Source: Rhizomys pruinosus (Eukaryota > Chordata > Mammalia > Rodentia > Spalacidae). From it: a stretch of DNA of 64,000 nt. Shown here piece by piece: positions 1 through 10,466 of this stretch. The DNA lies in contig VZQC01005872.1 in NCBI GenBank assembly GCA_009823505.1, forward strand, positions 51,214-115,213, written 5' to 3'. The position numbers and the translations under genes are program-made. The first letter of the stretch is position 1; each line of letters opens with the position of its first letter. Under the pieces are notes generated by a model. The model was not told the DNA's origin and searched no databases. It worked only from the letters and a program-made list of their open reading frames with translations.

Positions 1-372
1 CTGTGGGTGAGGACCACGTGCTTTCTGAATACTGTCAATTTAACAATTTGTCCTTGAGTTTGAAGGAACAAATACTAAGGTTGATTCAGTCCCTTTAGAC
101 AGACATGGACTGTGTCTTTACTGTTCCATGGAAAGATTCTACTTGGTTTCCCTTGTGGTACTGGATATTGAGCCCAAAGCCTCCTGGAAGTTAGGCACAC
201 ACTGTACCTCTTGGCTACATCCCTATCCCTGAAAGATTCTGCTTTTAATCAGGTAAAAACTGGAGGATACTGTAGCTTCTGAGGCAGCATTCTACAACAC
301 AATGATTTTTCAGCCAGCCAACTAGTCTAGTCCCTTCTCCATTTATTTTATTTTTTTATTTTTTTATTTTTT

Positions 373-513
373 TGGTCTTTTTGAGACAGGGTCTCCCTGT
401 AACTACAGTCCTGGAACTCACTCTGTAGACCAGGCTGGCCTTGAGCTCACAAAGATCCGCCTGCCTCTGCCTCCCAAGTGCTAGGATTAAAGGCGTGCGC
501 CACGACGCCCGGC
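373..513 (-). repeat. B1 SINE, antisense
   Basis: Near full-length B1 (7SL-derived) read from its inverted tail 'gagacagggtctccctgta' to the inverted head 'cgcccggc'. It lies immediately upstream of the KRAB-like exon. Confidence 0.9.
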
Positions 514-534
514 ATCTCCATTTCTTATTAACAG

Positions 535-630
535 GGTATGGTGTTACCAAACCAAATGTGATCATTAAGTTGGAGCAGGGAGAAGAACCGTGGACAGTGG
601 AAGGCAACCTCTCCTCTCAGAGTCACCTAA
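535..630 (+). pseudogene. Candidate KRAB-B box exon of a KRAB zinc-finger gene
   Basis: The segment is flanked by a plausible acceptor (polypyrimidine tract, then 'attaacag') and a consensus donor 'gtaagt'. It is 96 nt long, the usual length of a KRAB-B exon, and is open throughout. Its translation contains '[17 protein letters not shown]' followed by V-E-G, which matches the KRAB-B consensus ([19 protein letters not shown]). In known KRAB zinc-finger proteins this box helps the KRAB-A box recruit TRIM28 for transcriptional silencing. I see no KRAB-A exon in the 534 bases upstream and no C2H2 zinc-finger array within the window. It is therefore either an orphan exon of a decayed or transposed gene, or part of a gene whose other exons lie outside. 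It is on the strand opposite to Fbxo45, inside that gene's first intron. Typed as pseudogene because no complete gene is visible; the motif itself is clear. Confidence 0.6.
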
Positions 631-637
631 GTAAGTG

Positions 638-939
638 AATGTAGCGTGAAATCTTAAAAAGTACCACCACGATTACTATTGTAGGAGAAGCTTTTGAAAC
701 TTGATGTTTGGCACTAGATGACCTCCACTTGTATGAGTATGGAAACTCACTTTTATAATCAGAATTTTTTTAAGTACTATAATAATGGGAAGTATAATTG
801 GTGTGGGAAAATTTAAATCAGCAAATTGAAAGGAAAGTAGTGAGCATTTGTTTTGTGTCACAAACTGTTTAATCCCTGGTTATGATTCTCCGTGATTAAA
901 CAGGAGAGAATAGTTTTTTAAATGCTTGCATTTTTGTTT
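638..939. other. Unique AT-rich intron DNA
   Basis: No repeat or coding signal recognised between the KRAB-like exon and the next SINE. Confidence 0.6.
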
Positions 940-1177
940 TTTTATTTTAATTATTTTTGTATGTGTATGAATGTACTGTCTGCATGTAGGTTTGTGCACC
1001 CATGTCGTGCAATGCTGCGGAGGTCAGAAGAGGGTGTCGGATTCCCCTGGAACTGGAGTTCTCCTGGAATTGGAGTTACAGATGGTTCTCAGCCGCCATG
1101 TGGGTGCTGGGGATTGAACCCGGGTCCTCTGCGAAAGCGGTCAGTGCTCTTAACCGCTAGGCCATCTCTCCAGCCCC
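940..1177 (-). repeat. B2 SINE, antisense, long subfamily
   Basis: Full-length inverted B2 ending in 'ctctccagcccc'. It carries the duplicated 'ctggagttctcctggaattg' block that marks the long subfamily. Confidence 0.9.
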
Positions 1178-1189
1178 ATATTCTTATTA

Positions 1190-1341
1190 TTTTTTAAATT
1201 ATGTGAATGTGTTACATGTGTGGATGCCTGCACATAGGTGCAGTGCCCACAGAGGCCAGAAGTGGGCAATTAATTATGGGAAGTTGTCCAAATGGGAAGA
1301 GCAGTACGCACTTACAGACTGAGACACCTCTCTAACCCTCA
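1190..1341 (-). repeat. Degenerate B3-like SINE
   Basis: Recognisable only by 'acagaggccagaagtgggca' and a worn 'cctctctaaccc' head, so it is an old copy. Confidence 0.6.
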
Positions 1342-1350
1342 ATATATACT

Positions 1351-1557
1351 GGGTTTCTTGTTTGAAACAGGCACTCCCCAAAACCCCAGATGGCCTGGAA
1401 CTATGTAGACTAGGCTAGCTTTGATCTCACAGAGATTTGATTGCCTGTCTCTCAAATGCTGGAGGCAGAGGCAGGCAGTTCTGTGACATGGAAGCCAGCA
1501 TGCTCTACATAAATTCCAGGCTAGTTGGGGCGACAGGGAGACCATCTCAAAAAAGGG
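1351..1557. repeat. Two abutting partial B1 in opposite orientation
   Basis: An antisense B1 fragment (to about 1462) is joined directly to a sense B1 lacking its head (1463-1557). The inverted pair could fold back on itself. Confidence 0.65.
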
Positions 1558-1786
1558 GAGGGGCTAGAGAGATGATTCAGTGGTTAAAAGCATTGGCTGC
1601 TCTTGACAAGGACCCTGGTTCGAATCCCAGCACCCACATGGTAGATAACAACCTTCAGTAAGTACAGTTCCAGGGTATCTGATGCCCTCTTATGACCTCC
1701 TTGGGCATTGTATGATATGGGTGCACTTACATATATGCAGACAATACACTCATATGTGCATAAAAAATAAAAATAAAAAAAATTTT
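1558..1786 (+). repeat. B3-like SINE
   Basis: The tRNA-like head 'ggggctagagagatgattca' and B-box-like 'ggttcgaatccc' are followed by the B3 body and an A-rich tail. Confidence 0.85.
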
Positions 1787-2007
1787 TTTAAAAAGAGCAA
1801 GTGAGAAAAATGCCCCCAAACATTAAGAGAATTCCTCATGATAAATGTTAATTACTAATTCCTTATAGACCATTCTCCAATTATATTACAACTGCTTTTC
1901 TCCATTCTTTTTCTTTGTCATGGTGGCTGTTGACTACCTCTTCCTCAAACTCCTAGCGGCTTCCTATTTTGCTGAACTGATTCTCAAGTATATATATATA
2001 TTTTTTT

Positions 2008-2149
2008 GGTCTTTTCGAGACAGGGTCTCCCTGTAGTCCCAGCTGTCCTGGAACTCGCTCTGTAGACCAGGCTGGCCTCAAACTCACAGAGATCCGCCTG
2101 CCTCTGCCTCCCGAGTGCTAGGATTAAAGGCGTGGCCACCGCGCCCGGC
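2008..2149 (-). repeat. B1 SINE, antisense
   Basis: Near full length, preceded by a short (TA)n tract. Confidence 0.9.
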
Positions 2150-2605
2150 TTTCAAGTGCACTCTTCTTTAGTGACTACCCTGCCTCCGTGCTCTCAAAGT
2201 CTACAACCTCATTATCTTTATTGAATCTCACACCAGTAAAAAACCTTTGATAGCTCCACACTTAAAACCACATCAACTATAAACTCTTCTGCCCAACTTT
2301 TATTTTATTACTATTATTATTTCTGCCTCCCAAGCACTGGAATTAAAGGAGTGTGCCACTATGCCCGGCCCGTGTTCCTGTTTTTTAAAATAGATATTGA
2401 AAATTTCAAATGATGGAAAAAATACTAAACTAATAAATTTTAAAACTTCGGTTTCTATCTCAGAGTCTGAACAGCACAGATTTCATCTTAGGAACAGCAT
2501 GAAGACCTAGGTGACGACGGTGCTTCTGAGCTCGGGCTCTGCCCTCGGCTCACTAGGCCACTCTCATTCTCAGAGTTCTTTCCTTTTCTTTTATTTTTTA
2601 TATTT

Positions 2606-2990
2606 TTGTCTTTTCAAGACAGGGTCTCCCTGTATCCCTGGCTGTCCTGGAACTCACTCTGTAGACCAGGCTGGCCTTGAACTCACAAAGGTCCGCCTGC
2701 CTCTGCCTCCCGAGTGCTAGGATTTTTAAAAAATTTTTATTTATTTTTTTATGTGTATGAATGTACTGTCTGCATGTAGGTTTGTGCACCCGTGTCGTGC
2801 AATGCTGCGGAGGTCAGAAGAGGGTCTCAGATTCCCCTGGAACTGGAGTTAAAGACGGTTCTCAGCCGCCATGTGGGTGCTGGGAATTGAACCCAGGTCC
2901 TCTGCAAGAGTAGTCGGTGCTCTTAACCGCTAGGTTATCTCTTCAGCGCCCGAGTGTTAGGATTAAAAGCGTGTACCACCTTGCCCGGTT
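2606..2990 (-). repeat. B1 split by a nested B2
   Basis: An antisense B1 (2606-2724) is interrupted by an antisense B2 of the short subfamily (about 2725-2950) and resumes to 2990. The target duplication is 'cgagtgctaggatt' (2711-2724) and 'cgagtgttaggatt' (2951-2964), so the B2 is younger than the B1. Confidence 0.85.
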
Positions 2991-3146
2991 CAGAGTTCTT
3001 TCTTAATAAATTTTTTTTATTTCTAAAAAATAAGACAAAACCTAGATTAGGATCTAAGCCTGAAACATAGAGATTTCATAGTTAGATGTCAAGTGTGATT
3101 GCAATAATGGATGTTATTAGATATATAAAACATTTTTTTTTTTTTT

Positions 3147-3295
3147 GGTCTTTTTGAGTTTGAGACAGGGTCTCCCTGTAGTCCCAGCTGTCCTGGAACT
3201 CGCTCTGTAGACCAGGCTGGCCTTGAACTCACAAAGATCCGTGTGCCTCTGCCTCCCAAGTGCTAGGATTAAAGGCGTGCGCCACCACGCCTGGC
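3147..3295 (-). repeat. B1 SINE, antisense
   Basis: Full length, with a small internal duplication of 'gagtttgaga' near its tail. It is followed at 3330-3405 by an old ID-like relic ('tgaagttcagtggcagaatg'). Confidence 0.85.
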
Positions 3296-3625
3296 CTAAA
3301 ACATGATTTTTTTAAAAAAGAAAAGCTCCTGGGATTGAGGGTGAAGTTCAGTGGCAGAATGTGTGCTGTGCATGCATGAGGCCCTGGGCTTGAGCCACAG
3401 CACAGGAGGAGGGAAGGAGAGAGAAGGCAGAACAGCACAGAAGGGAAATAAAGCACATAACCCTTGCAGTTGTGTGCTGCCCTAAGCTGCGCCCATTCTT
3501 CTGCTGCCCAGATCCCACTCACCACAGCTGGCCAGCTACATGAGCTGTTCACAACGGCTCTCACCATGCCCTCCTCTCTTCTAACTGCCCTCTTCAGCTT
3601 GCCATCTGGCCTTTTTTCTCCTTTT

Positions 3626-3981
3626 AAAAATTTATTTTTATTACTTTTAATTATGTGAAGGTGTAAGAGTATGAGCAGGTACCTGTGGAGGCCAAAGGAG
3701 TTAGATCCCCATGGAGCTGGAGTTAATGTAGTTGTGAGCTGCCCATGTAGGGGGCTGGGAATCCACCTCTGTTCTTCTGCTCTTAACCACTGAACCCTTT
3801 CTCCAGCTCTATGGCCTAGTTTTTTTTTTTTCTTCTTCTTCTTTTGAGACAGGGTCTCCCTGTAGCCCCAGCTGTCCTGGAACTCACTATGTAGACCAGG
3901 CTGGCCTTGAACTTACAGAGATCCACCTGCCTCTTGCCTCCCAAAGTGCTGGGACTAAAGGCGTGTGCCACCACACCCGGC
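3626..3981 (-). repeat. Old B3-like SINE then B1, both antisense
   Basis: A diverged B3 (3626-3811, ending 'ctttctccagctct') is followed by an antisense B1 (3833-3981) with a (CTT)n tail. Confidence 0.75.
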
Positions 3982-4346
3982 TTTTATCTTCTTCTACCAT
4001 TATTTCATTTGCAGAATAAAACCCAAACATAAATCAAAGATTGTACTATAAAAGACCTTTTGAGACACACCTGGTTCCCACTTAACTTTACAGTTATATT
4101 TCCCTTCTTTCCACCCAACTAAAAACTACCTATACCTTTAGCCTAGCTAGACCTTTTCTCTAATCCCCAGCCACCAGGAGCTGTCCACCTGAATTTGGGT
4201 ATCTAAATACACATTGAATTTTACTCTTCCACAACTGCACTCATTGATGGTCCTCTAAAATTTAGCCCTTGGTACCTAGGTAAGAGCCAAGTGCCTGCGA
4301 GTCATCCTCAGCTCTTTCCTCATGTCTATTTCGAAAGTAATTCCAG

Positions 4347-4568
4347 GGTCTGGACAGATGGCCTAGCGGTTAAGAACACCACTGCTCTTGCAGAGGACCC
4401 GGGTTCGATCCCCAGCACCCACATGGTGGCTGAGAACAGTCTTTAGCTCCAGTTCCAGGGGAATCCGACACCTACTTCTGACCTCCGCGGCACTGTACAA
4501 CACAGGTGCTCAGACCTACATGCAGACAGTACATTCATACACGTAAAAAATAAATTAAAAAAATAAAA
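4347..4568 (+). repeat. B2 SINE, short subfamily
   Basis: The A-box-like 'tggcctagcgg' and B-box-like 'gggttcgatcccc' are intact, so the Pol III promoter elements look preserved. Confidence 0.9.
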
Positions 4569-4730
4569 ACCCACAAATAAAATGCAATCAAACCATTTCA
4601 CCAATTCTATACCCCTATGATTTTCTTCCTTATAATTAGAAACAGCTTCACTAGTTTGGCCCAAGCCACTTCTTCCATCTCACTCAAACCAGCATCACCT
4701 GCACTCTCTATGCTCCAGCCACACTCACTG

Positions 4731-4777
4731 TTCGTTTCCCATTCTAACCAGATTCCCTCCTTAAAGCTCTTACTTAC

Positions 4778-4813
<36 letters not shown>

Positions 4814-4868
4814 ACACTCACAGAGTTCGTTTCCCATTCTAACCAGATTCTCTCCTTAAAGCTCTTAC
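4731..4868. repeat. (CA)n microsatellite between a 43-bp direct repeat
   Basis: The sequence starting 'ttcgtttcccattctaacca' occurs at about 4731-4773 and again at about 4826-4868, flanking a pure (CA)n run at 4780-4811. Confidence 0.85.
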
Positions 4869-4874
4869 ACCCCC

Positions 4875-5576
4875 CCACCCCCCGCCTCTTTCTCTTTCTC
4901 CTTCAGGTCTCATTAAGCTCATGCATTATTTCCTATTAAAAAAAAGCCCTCCTGACCTCCCTACCTAGGTAAAATCCTCCACTACTGACACTCAGAATAT
5001 TATATATCTCTGCTTCATAATAATTACCAGATACAGTTTTACAACTGCAATAACCTTATTAATATCCATTCCCCAGGTTGGGGATATAGCTAGATAGCAT
5101 GCATCCAATCAATCCCCAGTACTTAACAAAACAGAACAAAAACGTATACATGTACAAACCCCCATACCCATTTATGCCCTCCACTGGAATGTAATCCCCT
5201 GTAAGGCAAGGCATTCATAAAAGTTTGCATTTTTTATTCATTATAGTGCCTCTGAGTTCCTTTTATTGTTCTTCTGTTCAAAGTTCTTCATAAAATGCTC
5301 AAATCCACGTCATCTTTGAATGACATCACCCCACCCTCAAACCTTTTCCAATTCTCAGCTTGTAAGTTTCTCTTTTCCCTAAATTTCCAGCATGCCTACA
5401 TTACACTAAGGAGTGATGTGGATCACACATTACAGTTACGTCTACATTTTTCCTCCTCTGCCAGGCTTAGGACTTCCCTTGTAAACTATGAGTCCTTCTG
5501 AACTAATCTTTCACCCTCAAAACTCATGAATACTACAAGCCTACCTTGTAGCACATAGTAGAAAGTTAAAGCATTA
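4875..5576. other. Unique intron DNA with an ID-like relic
   Basis: An ID-type SINE remnant lies at about 5079-5150 ('ggttggggatatagctagat'). Otherwise there is no recognised repeat or gene. Confidence 0.5.
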
Positions 5577-5801
5577 GGGCTGGAGAGATAGCCTAGTGGT
5601 TAAGAGCACCGACTGCTCTTGCAGAGGACTCGGGTTTGATCCCCAGCACCCACATGGTGGCTGACTCCAAATCCAGGAAAGCTCCAGTTCCAGGGGAGTC
5701 CGACACCCTCTTCTGACCTCCACAGCATTGCATGACACGGGTGCACAGACCTACATGCAGATAGTACATTCATACAAATAAAATTAAAAAAAAAAAAAGA
5801 A
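5577..5801 (+). repeat. B2 SINE, short subfamily, with target duplication
   Basis: Flanked by 'agaaagttaaagcatta' (5560-5576) and 'agaaagctaaagcatta' (5799-5814), so it is a fairly recent retroposition event. Confidence 0.9.
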
Positions 5802-6130
5802 AGCTAAAGCATTAAAAACCTAAGGAAAAGAAAATATCTCTGCAACACAAAACCAGTAGCAATTTAGGTTGCTTCCAAGGAGGAGAACTGGGCAGCAAGG
5901 GGACAGGACCCAAAGGAAGACATTTTGCTTCCACTGACACTTGACTCATAGGGACACAACTATCTACTGCATATTTAAAAGTCTTTTGTGTATGTGTAGG
6001 GCATATATGTGTGTAGGTGCACTTACCTGTGTAAACACATGTGGAGGTCAGATGTGGACATCGGATAGATATTTTCCTCTGTTGCATGCCACCTTATTTT
6101 TTAAGACAGGATCTCTTTTTTTTTTTTTTT

Positions 6131-6273
6131 GGTCTTTTTGAGACAGGGTCTCCCTGTAGCCCCAGCTGTCCTGGAACTCACTCTGTAGACCAGGCTGGCT
6201 TTGAACTCACAAAGATCCGCCTGCCTCTGCCTCCTGAGTGCTAGGATTAAAGGTGTGCACCACCACACCCGGC
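6131..6273 (-). repeat. B1 SINE, antisense, nested
   Basis: Inserted in an older repeat: 'aagacaggatctctt' before and 'aagacaggatttctt' after are the likely target duplication. The older host sequence runs to about 6460. Confidence 0.8.
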
Positions 6274-6905
6274 TAAGACAGGATTTCTTACTGAACCTGA
6301 AGCTCACTATTTTGGCTAGTCTGGCTGCCCAGTGAGGCCCCCAGTTCTCCTCGTCTCCAATCCTCAGTGCTGGGGTTACAGACACATGCTAGAACTGGCT
6401 TTTACCTGGGTGTTCATCTTATAGTGCAAGCACTTTATCCACTAAGCCACCTTCTCAGCTCCTTTATATAAATCTTGACTCAAGGAAATATACCAATTAT
6501 AAGTAAGTACAAAAAGGTCTTAATTTTTTTAAACAGTTTCACTGTGTAGACCAGGCTAGCCTGGAACTTACCCAGCTGGCCTCAAATTCATGTTGATCTT
6601 CCGGCCTCAGCCTATCTCAGACTCAGAAGTCTTAAACTAGGCAAAAATAAAACTCTATAGAAAAAAATGTAATTTTAAAGTTTAAAGCACTGACCCTCAC
6701 ATATCAAGCAAAGTCGGTCAATCCTGAAGTCTTCCACAGTCTTCTGTAAACTAGGCAATAAGCACCCACTGGGCAACCACTCTACATAGACCCTGTCTTG
6801 CCAAATAATGAATGCTATTTGGAAAAGAAACCTGATAGTTGACACATTTAGTAGCAATGTTCCTTACGTGATCAAACAAAAACTTGTTTTAATGTAGAAT
6901 AAGAA

Positions 6906-7270
6906 GCCAGGAGTGTACGCTCATGCCTATAATGCTAGCTAGCACATTTTTTTTTTAATTTATTTCTGTATGTGTATGAATGTACTGTCTGCATGTAGGT
7001 TTGTGCACCCGTGTCGTGCAATGCCGCGGAGGTCAGAAGAGGGTCTCGGATTCCCCTGGAACTGGAGTTCTCCTGGAATTGGAGTTACAGACGGTTCTCA
7101 GCCGCCATGTGGGTGCTGGGGATCGAACCCGGGTCCTCTGCAAGAGCAGTCGGTGCTCTTAACCGCTAGGCTATCTCTCCAGCCCCACTAGCACACTTTC
7201 AAAGTAGAGCTAGAAGGATGGCAAGTTGGAGACCACCCGGGCTGCATAGTGAGACCCTGTTTCCAAAAAC
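6906..7270. repeat. Antisense B2 (long subfamily) inside an old sense B1-like repeat
   Basis: The B2 spans 6947-7186 with the target duplication 'ctagcacatttt' / 'ctagcacacttt'. Remnants of the host repeat lie on both sides. Confidence 0.8.
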
Positions 7271-8271
7271 ATAAACATATATGTGTGTGTATACTCACAT
7301 TTATAACAATATACATTAGGAGTAATATTGCACCTATTTCACATTAAAAAAAACAAAAACAAAAACAGTCAACTTCTTACTTCCACCCTCACTGGCAGTG
7401 TGGCATTAAAAAGGGGTATGCTTAACTATTCCTGATCAAACTTTCTCATCTCTCCATAGATGCTCTTGATGACTGCTGCCTTGAATAGCTGGTGCCTACC
7501 CAAAGGAACCTTCACTCAACATCCTTTATTTATATGGTCTGGAGAATCCTAGAATGCTTGGTCCCATTACAACCTATTCATTTTTATTTTGTATTATAAA
7601 GGTGCAAGAATTTGGGGGGGGCGTAGCAAAACAGAAATCAAAACATTAGATGACAAACCTAACAGAAGAGATACCGTCAAGATAAAACTATAAAGAATCA
7701 AGTAGCACAAGGCAGTTTTATGACAGTTATATGGCGTTTATGGGAAGATGTATTATAGTCTCTTTCTTGAAAGTTAGCAGGATGCCAAGAACTATACTCA
7801 CTCGGGAGTGTGGAACAGGGTGACGGTAGAAGAGGGGCAAAAAGAATGAAAATGTGATTATGAACCAGTTTGGAAAAGGTGAGGCAAACGCAAAGATACC
7901 AGAAACTTAACTCATTTTAAAGCAACCGAGATGAACTCATGTCATACAAGCTGACCTGGAAGCCAGAGAGAAACATAAGAACAGACTATTAAAAGGTCCA
8001 GTACTTGGTGGTCCATCTTTATGAGCTAAGACGGTCGCGAGTAGAATGAGTGATGGGAATCAGCGATAGGAAACCTATTCTTTATAAGAGTGAGGCAGAT
8101 TACGGAGAACTTCCAAAATCTTTATCGAGAGGAGGCAAGAAAGGCACTGACTGGCTGAAGGCTGAAAGGCGGGCTGATGAGATGAGGCAGGCGCCTGACT
8201 CCTGCGCGGGTGGTCAGCATGAGAGCAGCAAGGCAGGGAGAGGGGCAGCGGCGTGGCCGGGATTCCCTCAC
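7271..8271. other. Unique Fbxo45 intron 1 DNA next to the promoter
   Basis: About 1 kb free of recognisable SINEs. GC content rises sharply from about 8150 towards the CpG island. Confidence 0.6.
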
Positions 8272-8586
8272 CTTGGCCTTGTAGCTGGGCAGGTTGCAGA
8301 GGATGTCCGTGCGCAGAGCCTCTTCTGCCAGGCTGCGGGCGCACAGGCTCCGCCATACCTCGCTGTTCTCGTCGCCGTGCAGGCAGCGGTACCAGTGCTT
8401 GCAGACCAGGGCGCAGCTCCGCAGCTCGGACAGGTCCAAGTAGGAGAACACCAACTCCAGCACCCGACTGGGCAGCCGGGCGGCCCCGGAGGACCCCGCG
8501 CTCGCGCCCGCGCCCGCGCCCAGGCCCGTGCCTCCACAGCCAGCGCCACCCGAGGCTGCCCCAGCCCCCGGGCCCGGCGCCGCCAT
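8272..8586 (-). CDS. Fbxo45: Fbxo45 coding exon 1: F-box protein 45, N-terminal part
   Basis: The exon encodes the first 105 residues of an F-box/SPRY protein whose full length is about 286 in mammals. Known role: Fbxo45 binds SKP1 through its F-box, pairs with the MYCBP2 (PHR1) ligase instead of CUL1, and acts in synapse and axon development. What is seen: a low-complexity Gly/Ala N-terminus (residues 1-36), then the F-box beginning [14 protein letters not shown] (about 37-82), ending C-N-L-P-S-Y-K-A-K. The start ATG was chosen because M-A-A-P-G matches the family start. The exon ends AAG followed by the donor GTGAGG. The SPRY exons are not in the window, so they should lie left of base 1. 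The frame stays open upstream to an ATG at 9003, but that region is probably 5' UTR and promoter. Confidence 0.95.
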
Positions 8587-9032
8587 CGCCTCACCAGCCG
8601 GCCCGAGGGCCGCCGCCTCCGCCGCTTCGCCCCGTCTCGGCGCAGGAGGCCGAGCCTCGCCTAGAGCCCCGAGCACTAGCTCACCGCCCTTCTCAGCGCC
8701 GCCCGCGTCTCCACAGCTCCCGCCCCCACCCCGGGGCGTCCGCCGCGCCCCGCCTCCCTGAGGACAGAGGCGCCGGCTGCTCGGTCCCCGCCCCTCACGG
8801 CTGCTCAGCGCGGGCGCCGGAACCGCCTGCCTTGCCCGGCCTCCCCACGGCGCAGCCCGCGCTCCGCCATGCAGGCTGAGGGCACGAAGCAAGGGCGCAC
8901 GCCCAGTTGGCGCGCCCGCGCCTCTCAACCCGGAAGTGATTGATGAAGAGGCGCCCAGCTCCCCACGCTTGATAAGATTGGACGGCAGGTGTGAGGTCAT
9001 CACCGGGCGCCCACGGGAAAACGGAAGCTCAG
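8300..9032. promoter_or_regulatory. CpG-island bidirectional promoter of Fbxo45 and Wdr53
   Basis: Very GC- and CpG-rich, unlike the AT-rich flanks. Fbxo45 reads leftwards from it. A plausible non-coding Wdr53 first exon reads rightwards and ends at the donor CAG|GTAGTA (exon end 9032). Candidate sites: an ETS motif 'acccggaagtgat' (8928-8940), an inverted CCAAT 'attgg' (8977-8981), a CRE-like 'tgaggtcat' (8992-9000) and a second 'cggaagc' (9022-9028). ETS and CCAAT elements are typical of TATA-less bidirectional housekeeping promoters. In human the two genes start head-to-head. Exact start sites are not visible. Confidence 0.8.
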
Positions 9033-9424
9033 GTAGTAGGTTGCTGCTCGTGGTTTCTACGCAGCCCTCCCGTGCTTTTCCCCCTTTTTCGTCTAATGGC
9101 CTCGCTTTGGCTGTTCTGGGCTTCTTTCCCTACGAGTTTCTTGTTTCATTTTGTTCCTGCTTCAGTCTCCAACTCTGCATGAAACTTCCCTTTTCTTGGT
9201 AACTAATTTTTAGCTCCTGCACCTTCGGTTCGAGTGGAACTCATTACCTTTCGGCCAAGAAGGCCGTATTGTCCTGGTCAGGTTAGATCCACCTTTTCCC
9301 CCCTTTTTTTTAACATTGAGTAACCGAGGCAGTCTTTTCCTGGCCAGGACCCTTTGGTCTTCCTGAGTGGCGCGGGGTAGGGGGAGCTTAGCCAAATACC
9401 TGTACCAGTTCGAAAAGTAAAGTG
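9033..9424. other. Start of Wdr53 5' intron, unique
   Basis: The CpG island fades and no repeat is recognised. Confidence 0.55.
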
Positions 9425-9426
9425 GC

Positions 9427-9562
9427 TTGCCCGACGTGGTGGCGCACACCTTTAATTCTAGCACTCGGGAGGCAGAAGCAGGCGGATCTTTGTGAGTTCA
9501 AGGCCAGCCTGATCTACATTTTCGAGTTCCAGGACAGCCGGGGCTACAGGGAGACCCTGGGG
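9427..9562 (+). repeat. B1 SINE
   Basis: Sense B1 with head 'cccgacgtggtggcgcacac', followed by an A-rich tail region. Confidence 0.85.
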
Positions 9563-9789
9563 AAAAAGAAAGAAAAATTGAATAAATAACAATAATAAAT
9601 AAAAAAGAAATATGCTAAAGATATCTAGCCAAAAAAGAAAAAGAAAAGTAAGGTGGCTATAAACAGACCTCCCATAAATCACGCCCCCCCCAAAAAAGTT
9701 GGATAATCTCAGATGCTAAGTGCCCTGCTGTTTTGAACAAAATGTAGTGCGCTCAGATCTACTAGTGCGTGTAGTTAACAAGACAGTAT

Positions 9790-10431
9790 GTTATTTTATT
9801 TTATTTATTTATGTGTCTGTACTGTCTGCATGTAGGTTTGTGCACCCGTGTCGTGCAATGCCGCGGAGGTTAGAAGAGGTTGTTGGATTCTCCGGGAACT
9901 GGAGTTCTCCTGGAATTGGAGTTACAGACGGTTCTCAGCCGCCATGTGGATGCTGGGGATCGAACCCGGGTCCTCTGCAAGAGCAGTCGGCGCTCTTAAC
10001 CGCTAGGCCATCTCTCTAGCCCAAGACCAGTATTTATTTATTTATTTTTTTGTTCGGTCTTTTTTAGACAGGGTCTCCCTGTAGCTCTGGCTGTCCTGGA
10101 ACTCACTCTGTAGACCAGGCTGGCCTCGAACTCACAGAGATCCGCGTGCCTCTGCCTCCCAAGTGCTAGGATTAAAGGTGTGCGCCACCACGCCCGGCAT
10201 TTATTTATTTCTGTATGTGTATCAATGTACTGTCTGCATGCAAGTTTGTGCACCCGTGTCGTGCAATGCCGCGGAGGTCAGAAGAGGGCGTCGGATTCCC
10301 CTGGAACTGGAGTTCTCCTGGAATTGGAGTTTCAGACGGTTCTCGGCCGCCATGCGGGTGCTGGGGATCGAACCCAGGCCCTCTGTAAGAGCGGTCGGTG
10401 CTCTTAACCGCTAGGCCATCTCTCCAGCCCC
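9790..10431 (-). repeat. Cluster B2, B1, B2, all antisense
   Basis: Long-subfamily B2 (9790-10022; target duplication 'caagacagtat' / 'caagaccagtat'), B1 (10056-10198) and long-subfamily B2 (10199-10431), followed by a (TTG)n run at 10441-10466. Confidence 0.9.
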
Positions 10432-10466
10432 TGTTTTTTTTTTGTTGTTGTTGTTGTTGTTGTTGT

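Noticed and set aside
6041..6244. Peptides of the type '[19 protein letters not shown]'
   Set aside because: They are translations of antisense B1 SINEs.
6970..7191. Cys-rich peptides of the type 'MCMNVLSACRFVHPCRAM', recurring across the window
   Set aside because: They are translations of antisense B2 SINEs and appear wherever a B2 does.
1..8271. Search for Fbxo45 SPRY exons
   Set aside because: No minus-strand frame resembles the SPRY domain here; these exons should lie left of the window.
8050..8879. Long plus-strand open frames opposite Fbxo45 exon 1
   Set aside because: GC-rich shadow of the CpG island and the coding exon; composition is Pro/Arg-rich with no recognisable family.
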